Shown: in pieces, positions 18,529 through 24,960 of the stretch | Position numbering within the stretch: position 1 is the stretch's first letter | How the letters are laid out: the number at the start of each line of letters is the position of its first letter | From: Empedobacter stercoris | GTDB lineage: Bacteria > Bacteroidota > Bacteroidia > Flavobacteriales > Weeksellaceae | Reading direction: 5' to 3' | Length of the DNA: 36,554 nucleotides | Assembly: GCF_020281205.1 (NCBI RefSeq) | Contig: NZ_JACXZC010000029.1 | Coordinates: 1 to 36,554, forward strand | Notes under the pieces: model-generated | Database searches by the model: none | What the model was told of the DNA's origin: nothing | What the model saw: the letters and a program-made list of their open reading frames with translations, nothing else | Made by a program: the position numbers and the translations under genes

Positions 18529-18624
18529 ATGTTAACTAACGCTATTATTCTTACGCTAACCATGTTTGTTACATTTTGTGTGATGTGTTTGGTGAAAATA
18601 GATGAATTAAGAAAGATGAAATAA
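18529..18624 (+). CDS. Putative 31-aa single-pass membrane protein
   Basis: An ATG opens a short frame encoding a peptide with one hydrophobic helix (about residues 5-22, IILTLTMFVTFCVMCLV) and a charged tail KIDELRKMK. It has a free-standing position between two hairpins, an A-rich leader, and a weak terminator-like hairpin with a T-rich end about 10-35 nt after the stop. Small membrane proteins of this shape are common but easy to call by chance. No homologue is recognised. An upstream TAACTTTA resembles a -7 box with one mismatch. Confidence 0.4.
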   Translation: MLTNAIILTLTMFVTFCVMCLVKIDELRKMK

Positions 18625-18658
18625 CCTAAAAAAATCCATTTGTAAAAGTGGAGTTTTC

Positions 18659-18693
18659 TTGTTTTATAACGTTATATTTACGTTATAAAACAA
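18659..18693 (+). promoter_or_regulatory. 13-bp dyad over the Sir2 promoter
   Basis: TTGTTTTATAACG (18659-18671) and CGTTATAAAACAA (18681-18693) are exactly complementary with a 9-nt spacer that contains TATATTTA, close to the -7 consensus. It ends 4 nt before the sir2 ATG. This may be an operator overlapping the -7 box or an RNA hairpin at the start of the message. Confidence 0.6.
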
Positions 18694-18697
18694 TACA

Positions 18698-19378
18698 ATG
18701 AAAAAGAAATTGGTGGTTTTAACGGGAGCAGGAATTAGTGCCGAAAGTGGATTATCTACTTTTAGAGATGCAAACGGATTGTGGGAAAATCACGATATTA
18801 TGGAGGTTGCTTCTATTGATGGTTACCTTAGAAATCCGAAATTGGTTCAAGATTTTTACAATCAACGTCGCAAACAATTGTTCGAAGTTGAACCAAATGC
18901 AGCGCATTTTTTTCTAAAAGAGTTAGAACAGGATTTTGATGTTTCGATTATCACTCAGAATGTAGACGATTTGCATGAGAGAGCTGGTTCTTCTAAAGTG
19001 ATTCATTTACATGGTGAGTTAAGAAAAGCACGTAGCGAAAAAAACGAAAAGTTGATTGTTGATTGGAATAACGAAATCAAACTTGGCGATTTAGCAGAAG
19101 ACGGAAATCAGCTTCGTCCGCATATTGTGTGGTTTGGAGAAATGGTTCCTGAAATAGAAAATGCAATTGATGAGGTTTTGACAGCAGATATTTTGATGAT
19201 TATTGGAACATCGATGCAAGTATATCCCGCTGCTTCGCTCAAAGATTATGTAAAACCAAATGTGCCTATTCTGTATATTGATCCTTCAGATTCTTATACC
19301 GATTCTTCAATTATTCATATCAAGAAAAAAGCAACAGAAAGCTTAGATGATTTAAAAACTATTTTGAATAAATTTTAG
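18698..19378 (+). CDS. Sir2-family NAD-dependent protein deacylase (sirtuin, zinc-ligand-free)
   Basis: It removes acyl groups from lysine using NAD+. The 226-aa protein has GAGISAESGLSTFRD (about 10-24), QNVDDLHERAG (87-97) and the catalytic His in HLHGEL (His105). A Y-x-x-R motif (Tyr54-Arg57, YNQR) matches the class III sirtuin (SIRT5/CobB) signature for succinyl or malonyl groups. The zinc-binding cysteine pairs usual between HLHGE and the later FGE motif are missing; the whole protein contains no cysteine. The fold may therefore be held without zinc. A 13-bp dyad lies just upstream. Activity is likely because NAD-binding and catalytic residues are intact. Confidence 0.93.
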   Translation: MKKKLVVLTGAGISAESGLSTFRDANGLWENHDIMEVASIDGYLRNPKLVQDFYNQRRKQLFEVEPNAAHFFLKELEQDFDVSIITQNVDDLHERAGSSKVIHLHGELRKARSEKNEKLIVDWNNEIKLGDLAEDGNQLRPHIVWFGEMVPEIENAIDEVLTADILMIIGTSMQVYPAASLKDYVKPNVPILYIDPSDSYTDSSIIHIKKKATESLDDLKTILNKF

Positions 19379-19413
19379 AATTTTACGTTTTAAATTGTTT
19401 AAAATCATAGTTC

Positions 19414-20553
19414 ATGAAGTATATATTTTTACCTTATTTTGTTCTTTTAGCTTCTATAACGTTAAATGCACAAGAAGTTAACACTTATTACCAATCAATC
19501 GTAGATCAAGTGAAATATGATTCTGTTCAACAAAAATTACAAAAATTTCAAGATTTTGGAATTAAAACCGTAGGATCTTCGGCGCATGATTACACCTTCA
19601 GTTGGTTAAAGTCTTATTATGCAAAATATGGATATACTCAGATTGAGCAGCAATCGGTAAATGTTTTTGGAAATGTTGGGTATAATCTTATTGTAACAAA
19701 AATGGGTAAAAAATACCCTGACGAATTCATTATTATTGATGGGCATTACGATACTTTAAATGGACCTGGAGCAAATGATAACGGCTCGGGTACAGTAACT
19801 TTATTGGAAATTGCTCGATTAATGAAAGATATTGAAACCGATTATTCAATCAAATTTATACATTTCACAGGAGAAGAACGTGGTTTGATAGGAAGTCAAG
19901 AATATGTTAATAAAATTGCAGTTCCTCAAAGTCTAAAAATTAAAGCTGTACTCAATATAGATGAGGTTGGTGGAGTAGCAAACAAGGCAAACACGACAAT
20001 TATTTGCGAACAAGACGAAAGCAATCCAACATCGAATAATGCAGCTTCGTCAGAATTAACCAATCAAATGGCAACTATTTTCCCCTTGTACACATCGCTT
20101 CAAACTAAAATATCGAATGCTTACAGTTCCGATTATATGCCTTTTCAAGCAGTTGGTTATCCGATAACGGGACTTTTCGAGCAAAATCAAACTCCTTATG
20201 CGCATACCTCTCAAGATATAATCGATCATTTAGATCTCACTTATCTTACAGAAGTGGCCAAAGGGGCATTAGCGACGTTGTTGCATTTTTCTCAAGCACA
20301 AGAGAAGTTGAATACAACAAATCATCCGATTTCTACTTTACAGGTATATCCAAATCCAGTAAAGAACTACCTTTATTTTTCTCAGACTTTGAAGCAGCCA
20401 AGAATTACCATATACAATGAAGTAGGAGTGCAGGTTTATGATAAAAAATTTCAAACAGCTGTCTCGCAAATAAATTTAGAACACCTTACGACTGGTGTTT
20501 ATTTCATCAATGTAAACTCAAATCAATACCACTCTAAAATCATAAAAAAATAA
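19414..20553 (+). CDS. M28-family metallopeptidase with T9SS sorting domain
   Basis: A secreted zinc aminopeptidase-like enzyme of 379 aa. A signal peptide (MKYIFLPYFVLLASITLNA) precedes QEVNTYY. The M28 zinc ligands are visible: HYDTLNGPGANDNGSG (His, Asp), GEERGLIGS (catalytic Glu, metal Glu), LNIDEVGG (Asp) and PYAHTSQDIIDHLD (His). From about residue 305, VYPNPVKNYLYF through HSKIIKK, is a type A T9SS C-terminal sorting domain, so it is exported across the outer membrane. It follows sir2 by 35 nt on the same strand and may be cotranscribed. Confidence 0.93.
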   Translation: MKYIFLPYFVLLASITLNAQEVNTYYQSIVDQVKYDSVQQKLQKFQDFGIKTVGSSAHDYTFSWLKSYYAKYGYTQIEQQSVNVFGNVGYNLIVTKMGKKYPDEFIIIDGHYDTLNGPGANDNGSGTVTLLEIARLMKDIETDYSIKFIHFTGEERGLIGSQEYVNKIAVPQSLKIKAVLNIDEVGGVANKANTTIICEQDESNPTSNNAASSELTNQMATIFPLYTSLQTKISNAYSSDYMPFQAVGYPITGLFEQNQTPYAHTSQDIIDHLDLTYLTEVAKGALATLLHFSQAQEKLNTTNHPISTLQVYPNPVKNYLYFSQTLKQPRITIYNEVGVQVYDKKFQTAVSQINLEHLTTGVYFINVNSNQYHSKIIKK

Positions 20554-20657
20554 ATTGTTGCTCCTCATTGCTGTAATAAATTGTCTTTTTTAGCTAAATA
20601 GTTACTTTTTTTGTCTAATGGGGAATTAATTCTTCGATATACGAGCATCGAACAAAC

Positions 20658-20723
20658 CATAGGGAATGGATATACAATGGATATGGAATCGATACAGCGT
20701 GGATACACAACTGATACAGAAAA
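20658..20723 (+). repeat. 11-nt phased repeat, GATA type, six units
   Basis: ATA preceded by C or G starts units at 20658, 20669, 20680, 20691, 20702 and 20713, exactly 11 nt apart (for example GATATACAATG, GATACACAACT). The remaining bases vary. The reverse-complement form (TATC at unit ends) occurs in the array at 21400-21454. Confidence 0.8.
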
Positions 20724-20913
20724 AATGCATTTTAGTGCATACAACCTCCATTTAGGTTAATGGATAACCAATTAGGTTCATCATTCGTCACTTCTAATGA
20801 ATTTGTTTATCTAAGGGGTAATTTTACATCGTTGTTGTGCCCCTTCAAGAAGAATACCGAATAAAAAATGAATATTCCAACCACAATAGAAACATAGGTT
20901 TTATTAAGTTTTA

Positions 20914-20941
20914 CGTTCTACGCTTAACGTTTTACGGATTT
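20914..20941 (+). repeat. 7-nt phased repeat, ACG type
   Basis: ACG starts at 20914, 20921, 20928 and 20935, exactly 7 nt apart (ACGTTCT, ACGCTTA, ACGTTTT, ACGGATT). The same pattern, sharing two identical heptamers, recurs upstream of the sigma gene at 23474-23501. Confidence 0.75.
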
Positions 20942-21171
20942 TGTCATTCTAAGTTTATTTCAGAATCGCATCCAATGATACTTATTTTAGAGGTTTGAAT
21001 CGTCTTGGTCATTATGCTGAATATCAAGTGGAAATACTGTTTTTGGTCATGTGTTCTTACGATTTAAATGATTCTCAAAGGTTATTTTGGTAATCTACTT
21101 CATTTTATATTTGTATTCAAAAAGTGATTTTGTGTTATTTCGAAGCCTTGAAAATTCCAGCCTCTCACAAA

Positions 21172-21220
21172 TACATAATGGATTTTACTTAATACATTAT
21201 AAATATTACATAGTACAACA
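21172..21220 (+). repeat. 7-nt phased repeat, TAC type, seven units
   Basis: Units start at 21172, 21179, 21186, 21193, 21200, 21207 and 21214. Five of seven begin TAC and all begin with T (for example TACATAA, TACTTAA, TACATTA). The last two, TACATAG and TACAACA, nearly repeat the end of the array at 23942. Confidence 0.75.
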
Positions 21221-21399
21221 CTAAAATCTACTTTTTTAAATGAAATTTAAAGATTATCATTGCTCAAAAGACGAGTTTAAATTCATTGAAACTTTAAAAA
21301 TGATATCCTTTTGTATTCCACTAAACATTTTTTTGTATAAAAAACAACTTGGCAATTATTACAACCCCTGAACTACAAAAATCTTTTACATACATTCTA

Positions 21400-21454
21400 C
21401 TGCCACTATGTTGCCTTTATCCTGCCTTTATGTTGGGAGTATCTAGCAAGTATC
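21400..21454 (+). repeat. 11-nt phased repeat, TATC type, five units
   Basis: Five 11-nt units start at 21400, 21411, 21422, 21433 and 21444; each ends in TATC or TATG (for example TTGCCTTTATC, CTGCCTTTATG). It is the inverted counterpart of the 20658-20723 array and lies next to the putative guide RNA. Confidence 0.8.
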
Positions 21455-21462
21455 TGTAGATG

Positions 21463-21564
21463 AAAAAAAATTGGCCCTTGCGTTATATATGTTGTTTATA
21501 TTTAGTGAGTGTTTATTATCAACCTCACCTTACGGGTGTACAATCACCCTCAAAAATTATATTT
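21463..21564 (-). ncRNA. Candidate guide RNA of the dead-Cas12f/sigma pair
   Basis: Directly after the Cas12f-like stop codon on the same strand come a GGGTG/CACCC hairpin (21534-21549), a GTGAG/CTCAC hairpin with a 14-nt loop (21505-21528), about 35 nt with little structure, and a run of eight T (21470-21463). A scaffold of short hairpins followed by an unstructured segment and an oligo-T end is what a Cas12f- or TnpB-type guide RNA would look like; the last bases before the T-run (ACGCAAGGGCCAA) would then belong to the guide. The boundary between scaffold and guide cannot be set from one locus. It could also simply be the operon's 3' UTR. Confidence 0.45.
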
Positions 21565-22662
21565 TTAAGCTGTTATAAGCTCAATTCCTGCTTTATCTGC
21601 CTTATATTTTATTTTGGTCATCAGTTTATAATAACTCCAATTTCTCAGTACAAAATCTTCTTCTTTGGCCAGCTCTATCTTTTCTTCTTGATCCATTAAA
21701 ATAAGTGTTCCTGCTTTATTATTTACACAAAAATCAATTAACTTTCTGCTGTAAACATGTAGTCGATGATGCACATAATTTTTTTCTACTTGACTCATTT
21801 TATCTAGCGCTTTTAGTTTCCTCGTTTTTCCTTTGCCCGATTTTGCATAAGTTGCCCCAATTTGTATTCGTTTACGGGACGCTTGTATCGCTAACCTTCG
21901 GTATAGAAACTCTTCTTTGGTTCCTATAGTAAGCCGAGATTTTCCTATTTTTACAACCAACGGATATTCTAAAGAGAGGGAAGCTTCTGCAATAATTTCG
22001 GGTTGTAATTGATGATTTTCTTTTTCGATCTCAACAACAGCTAACCAAAATATTTTACTTTTTTCTAACTTTATTTGTGATGTACAAAGTTTAATTTCTC
22101 CGCTTACCACTTGTTCCAATAACCTTTTATTACTTGTAAAATCTTTTCCCAAATAGGTTTTGAATGGAAGTTGAAACAACCGAAAACAAAAACATTTTTT
22201 CTCAGGATTGTAAGAGAAGCTACGTATACTTTCTGCTCCAAAAGGAAATGCCATATCTCGTTTGAAGTTTTTTAACGAAGCTTCTCCTTTCCAATATCTT
22301 TGAGAATCTTTGTTGTATGAACTGTGGAGTCTATTATTTAAACAAGATAATATATTGGTTGGAATTTCACCTTTAAAACGGTCTGATAGCACACGATAAG
22401 TGGTACTCATTTGCGAATTTTTTAATATACCCTCTGCATCTTTCTTCTCGTCCATTAATTTATATTTAACACCTTCAGAGAGGTACAAAAAATCTTTCAT
22501 CATTTCTTGTAAATACAAATGAGAAACAATCAAATTAGCGGCTTTAAAACATCTGTTTTGCCATCTATAAAGCTTGTCTAATGCCTCTTTGCGTTCTTCT
22601 TGAGTTGGTAAATCGATAAGTATTTGTATTTTTCGAGTGAGTATTAAAGTAGATTTTTCCAT
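21565..22662 (-). CDS. Nuclease-dead Cas12f/TnpB-like protein (RNA-guided DNA-binding candidate)
   Basis: The 365-aa protein (from the ATG 2 nt after the sigma stop; a TTG at 22668 is the only earlier start) has the C-terminal Cas12f/TnpB pattern. A long Lys/Arg-rich helix (RRLAIQASRKRIQ through RKLKALDKM) is followed by an SRKLIDFC helix, a beta strand at the RuvC-II position, and the family-like stretch LRNWSYYKLMTKIKYKADKAGIE. Catalytic residues are lost: the RuvC-I Asp position reads VVKIG (Lys238) and the RuvC-II Glu position reads LILMDQ (Met323, or Asp324 at best). The protein stops before the zinc ribbon and RuvC-III Asp. It should bind guide RNA and DNA but not cut. The tightly coupled sigma gene suggests RNA-guided transcription activation. 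No TnpA or transposon ends are seen. Confidence 0.75.
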   Translation of the reverse strand: MEKSTLILTRKIQILIDLPTQEERKEALDKLYRWQNRCFKAANLIVSHLYLQEMMKDFLYLSEGVKYKLMDEKKDAEGILKNSQMSTTYRVLSDRFKGEIPTNILSCLNNRLHSSYNKDSQRYWKGEASLKNFKRDMAFPFGAESIRSFSYNPEKKCFCFRLFQLPFKTYLGKDFTSNKRLLEQVVSGEIKLCTSQIKLEKSKIFWLAVVEIEKENHQLQPEIIAEASLSLEYPLVVKIGKSRLTIGTKEEFLYRRLAIQASRKRIQIGATYAKSGKGKTRKLKALDKMSQVEKNYVHHRLHVYSRKLIDFCVNNKAGTLILMDQEEKIELAKEEDFVLRNWSYYKLMTKIKYKADKAGIELITA

Positions 22663-22664
22663 GA

Positions 22665-23447
22665 TCAATAGTTTAGGGATTGAACTTTGTTTTGTTGAGT
22701 GAATTTATAAGCGACTATAAATTCATTGTGTACCTCTTTTTGAGACAATTGTAATGCTGAAGCTATTGTTGAAAAAGATTGTTTATGCTTACATCGAAGT
22801 TTTAAAATCAACGATTGTGTTTCAGATATTTGATTTTCCTTCTCTGCTGTAGAGACTGTTTTGGTTTTAATAATTAATTTATCTTGGTGACTTAAAATCT
22901 TCTTAAGATCATCAATAGCATGTTTAATTTCGTTACTCGTTTCAGTGATTCCTCTTCCCATTGCTTTAGCAATCGCTTTGTATTGAAATCCATGTTTTAA
23001 ACAGAGTTCAATCAAATGCTTTCTTTCAGCACTTAATAAGGGTAATACTTTTATAATTTGATCAAAATAGTGCTGTTGTGTTTCTTGTTCGTTTAGGTTT
23101 TGAATGTTATCTGCGGGATCATATCCAGCCAAATAACTTTGATAATTCTCATAACTTTCTAGTGAACTTACAGTTCTAAAAAACTTATTCTTCGGTTTAG
23201 CATAATGCGAATAGCAACTGTATTTCATTACAAACCTTAAAAAGAAAAAGATATGATCAGGAGATTCCATCTTTTCGCGATATTCCCATAATTTTAGAAA
23301 TGCATCTTGTACCAAGCATTCTACTACAAATTCATCCTCAATTATTTGTTTACCAAACCAAAAGATTCGTTTATTGTACCTGACATAAATACGTTCGAAG
23401 GCAGTAGAATTACCTTTTTTTAATAATTCAAATTCCTTTTCTAGCAT
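22665..23447 (-). CDS. ECF-type RNA polymerase sigma factor with extra C-terminal domain
   Basis: The 260-aa protein has a sigma-70 region 2 (about 12-82, AFERIYVRYNKRIFWFGKQ, LVQDAFLKLWEYREKM) and a region 4 HTH (about 130-186, LPLLSAERKHLIELCLKHGFQYKAIAKAMG). It then has a third module of about 60 residues (about 205-255) that again looks like an HTH (LRCKHKQSFSTIASALQLSQKEVHNEF). Ordinary ECF sigmas of this phylum are about 170-200 aa, so the third module is additional. The Cas12f-like gene starts 2 nt after its stop, which implies one transcript and a joint complex. No anti-sigma gene is next to it, unlike most ECF loci. The region 2.4 and 4.2 recognition helices look divergent, in keeping with promoter choice by a guide rather than by sigma itself (inference). 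Confidence 0.82.
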   Translation of the reverse strand: MLEKEFELLKKGNSTAFERIYVRYNKRIFWFGKQIIEDEFVVECLVQDAFLKLWEYREKMESPDHIFFFLRFVMKYSCYSHYAKPKNKFFRTVSSLESYENYQSYLAGYDPADNIQNLNEQETQQHYFDQIIKVLPLLSAERKHLIELCLKHGFQYKAIAKAMGRGITETSNEIKHAIDDLKKILSHQDKLIIKTKTVSTAEKENQISETQSLILKLRCKHKQSFSTIASALQLSQKEVHNEFIVAYKFTQQNKVQSLNY

Positions 23448-23466
23448 AATAAAGGTGGTTTTATTT

Positions 23467-23501
23467 ATGTTTTACGTGATACGTATGACGTTCTACGTTT
23501 T
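23467..23501 (+). repeat. 7-nt phased ACGT repeat just upstream of the sigma gene
   Basis: ACGT starts at 23474, 23481, 23488 and 23495, exactly 7 nt apart, with ATGTTTT in register before it. It covers the zone 20-55 nt before the sigma start codon, where a promoter would be expected, and no TANNTTTG box is seen there. It may be a regulator site or one of the dispersed heptamer arrays. Confidence 0.7.
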
Positions 23502-23937
23502 TACATAGTTTTTAAATTCAACATTAGTTTTAAAAGTCACTCTTTTTCCTGTACATCGCGCCAACTTTGTTTTTGGGAAAGGGTTTTTTGTTTTTTATTT
23601 CAAATTTGTTCTTTACTTTCATTTTTTTATTCATTACTTATCTATTTTTATTGTCGGTATTCATATGCCCTTCGGGGAAGCTCATCCAAAAAACGAAACA
23701 AAAAAAGATGCCGACAGTAGTCTCTCAATGATTCAACTAAATAATTTATTTCCATAAAGTTGATAACTCACTTCGTTCAAACACCTCAACTTTTTTATTC
23801 CAATAATTTAGAGTTGAATTGCATTTCGATTCTAAATCGTCGGATTTTTAACTCCTTTTTCAATACTCAAATCCACTTTAAATAACAGATTTTGTCATTC
23901 TGAACCCGTCGAAGAATCTCATTCTTGATCTTAACCT
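23502..23937. other. Intergenic region with a dispersed-repeat fragment
   Basis: No gene is visible. At 23892-23920 a segment TTGTCATTCTGAACCCGTC followed by GAAGAATCTC resembles a short dispersed intergenic repeat I have seen in Bacteroidota genomes; a related TTGTCATTCT is at 20941-20950. Nothing else is supported here. Confidence 0.5.
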
Positions 23938-23941
23938 CAAA

Positions 23942-23976
23942 TACATAATACATTGTACTTTTTACATAATACAACA
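23942..23976 (+). repeat. 7-nt phased repeat, TAC type, five units
   Basis: TAC starts at 23942, 23949, 23956, 23963 and 23970, exactly 7 nt apart (TACATAA occurs twice). Compare the array at 21172-21220. Confidence 0.8.
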
Positions 23977-23987
23977 AACAAAAAAGG

Positions 23988-24480
23988 TAGCAGAGCCCAA
24001 TAAATTTGGAAAATGGCAATAAAGGGTTTACTTTTAATGTGCGAAAAATAAAAGTATAACCTAGCTGTCAAAGTCTCATTACCGAGGCTCTGATAGAGAG
24101 CGTGTAAAGAAAGGGGAACCTTTTCTTTACGTTCCGTTAAATGTTATAAAACGGAGAATTGTTCTTTAAAAGAATGGAAAAAACAAACAGACTTTGTCTG
24201 GCGGTTTTTTACGGATGAATGGAAATTGTTTCGTTCTCATTTTGTGTTGGGTTTTATAGAACGATGTTTCTCGTGTATGAAGAAATACTTGCAAAAAAAG
24301 CAAGGCGGCTTCACACTTTAGAGTCAAGGGCGACCAAACCCTACTTAGAAAACTTTCGATTTAATAAGTCACTATCTAAAGCATATGTGAAAACCGCCCA
24401 TGCCGTATGCGAAAGTACAAAACTTTTGAGACATGGAGCGACTTCACGATACTCTCGATAGTAAAATTGGTCGTTTTGAC
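23988..24480 (+). ncRNA. Putative large structured RNA (class unknown)
   Basis: About 490 nt have many complementary segments: CAGAGCC (23991-23997) with GGCTCTG (24086-24092); GGTTTACTTTTA (24025-24036) with TAAAAGTATAACC (24049-24061, one bulge); GTAAAGAAAGG with CCTTTTCTTTAC around a GGAA tetraloop (24104-24130); TCCGTT (24133-24138) with AACGGA (24150-24155); CAGAC with GTCTG (24187-24199); and a long-range pair GGCGGTTTT (24199-24207) with AAAACCGCC (24390-24398). Nested stems, a GNRA loop and long-range closure suggest a folded RNA. A GTGCG at 24038 and GCCGTATGCG at 24402 recall group II intron signatures, but no reverse transcriptase or convincing domain V is present. The transcribed strand is not proven. 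The 80-codon frame inside (24219-24461) is not called as a gene. Confidence 0.4.
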
Positions 24481-24560
24481 TCGAGATTCATCGTTTAATT
24501 ATGACTATTAAAAGTCTAATTATCAATTCGCTTGTACAAATATAATAATATTATTTTAAT

Positions 24561-24576
24561 ATCCAACAAGTTGGAT
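24561..24576 (+). promoter_or_regulatory. Palindromic operator candidate of the XRE gene
   Basis: ATCCAACAAGTTGGAT is a perfect dyad (7-bp arms, 2-nt centre) ending 16 nt before the start codon of an HTH regulator, the usual place for an autorepressor site. Confidence 0.55.
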
Positions 24577-24592
24577 GAATAACTTTTGTTAA

Positions 24593-24940
24593 ATGAAGAA
24601 AATATTCGAATTTGAAACTACCCAATTTGATTTTGACTTAATAAATCATATGAAAAACCTCAGAAAAATTAATAAGGTAACTAAAGATGAATTAAGTATA
24701 AAAATGGGGGTTGCTAAATCTTTTGTAGGAAATGTTGAATCTTATACACAGCGACATAAATATAGCACCCGTCACATAACTCTTTTAGCAAAAGCATTTG
24801 GATATAAAAACATTGGAGAATTATTAGATTTTCCAACTCCTAAATATGATAAAATTAAAGTTACTGTAGAGCAGACTTATAATGAAGCAGGCACTAAAGT
24901 ATTGAAAAGTGAGGTGGTGAAGATTGTTGAGATAAAATAA
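24593..24940 (+). CDS. XRE-family helix-turn-helix regulator
   Basis: The 115-aa protein carries a lambda-repressor-like HTH at about residues 20-78: LRKINKVTKDELSIKMGVAKSFVGNVES, then YSTRHITLLAKAFGYKNIGELL. The C-terminal 30 residues are a short Lys/Glu/Val-rich tail. No toxin partner is adjacent. It converges on the recombinase gene, with 20 nt between stop codons, and could mark the outer edge of the cassette platform. Target and role are unknown; a dyad upstream suggests autoregulation. Confidence 0.85.
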   Translation: MKKIFEFETTQFDFDLINHMKNLRKINKVTKDELSIKMGVAKSFVGNVESYTQRHKYSTRHITLLAKAFGYKNIGELLDFPTPKYDKIKVTVEQTYNEAGTKVLKSEVVKIVEIK

Positions 24941-24960
24941 TTTGTTAAATTAAAGAATTA

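Larger units (their letters stand above)
20554..21462. other. Gene-poor, repeat-rich intergenic region
   Basis: No convincing gene is seen in about 900 nt. It holds two 11-nt phased arrays and two 7-nt phased arrays, listed separately. A plausible plus-strand promoter, TTTTGG - 16 nt - TATATTTG (-7 at 21106-21113), has no good ORF after it. A 43-codon frame at 21240-21371 (begins MKFKDYHCSKDEF) lacks any recognised similarity and is not called as a gene. The composition suggests accessory DNA beginning after the M28 peptidase gene. Confidence 0.6.

Noticed and set aside
21240..21371. 43-aa ORF after a TANNTTTG promoter
   Set aside because: The translated product has no recognisable similarity or secondary-structure pattern, and the frame could easily occur by chance in AT-rich DNA.
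20658..21454. CRISPR array
   Set aside because: The repeats are only 7- or 11-nt phased cores with no 20-40 nt repeat and no spacers, and no cas1/cas2 genes are present.
21565..22662. IS200/IS605 or IS607 insertion sequence with TnpB
   Set aside because: No transposase gene, subterminal palindromes or matching ends are seen, and the protein lacks catalytic RuvC residues and the zinc ribbon. The coupled sigma gene argues for a domesticated role.
24219..24461. 80-aa plus-strand ORF
   Set aside because: It runs through complementary arms of the putative structured RNA, has a composition unlike the neighbouring genes and shows no protein-like domain.
24038..24480. Complete group II intron
   Set aside because: GTGCG and a GCCGTATGCG stretch are present, but there is no reverse transcriptase, no convincing 34-nt domain V hairpin, and GTGCG lies in the loop of a 12-bp stem.
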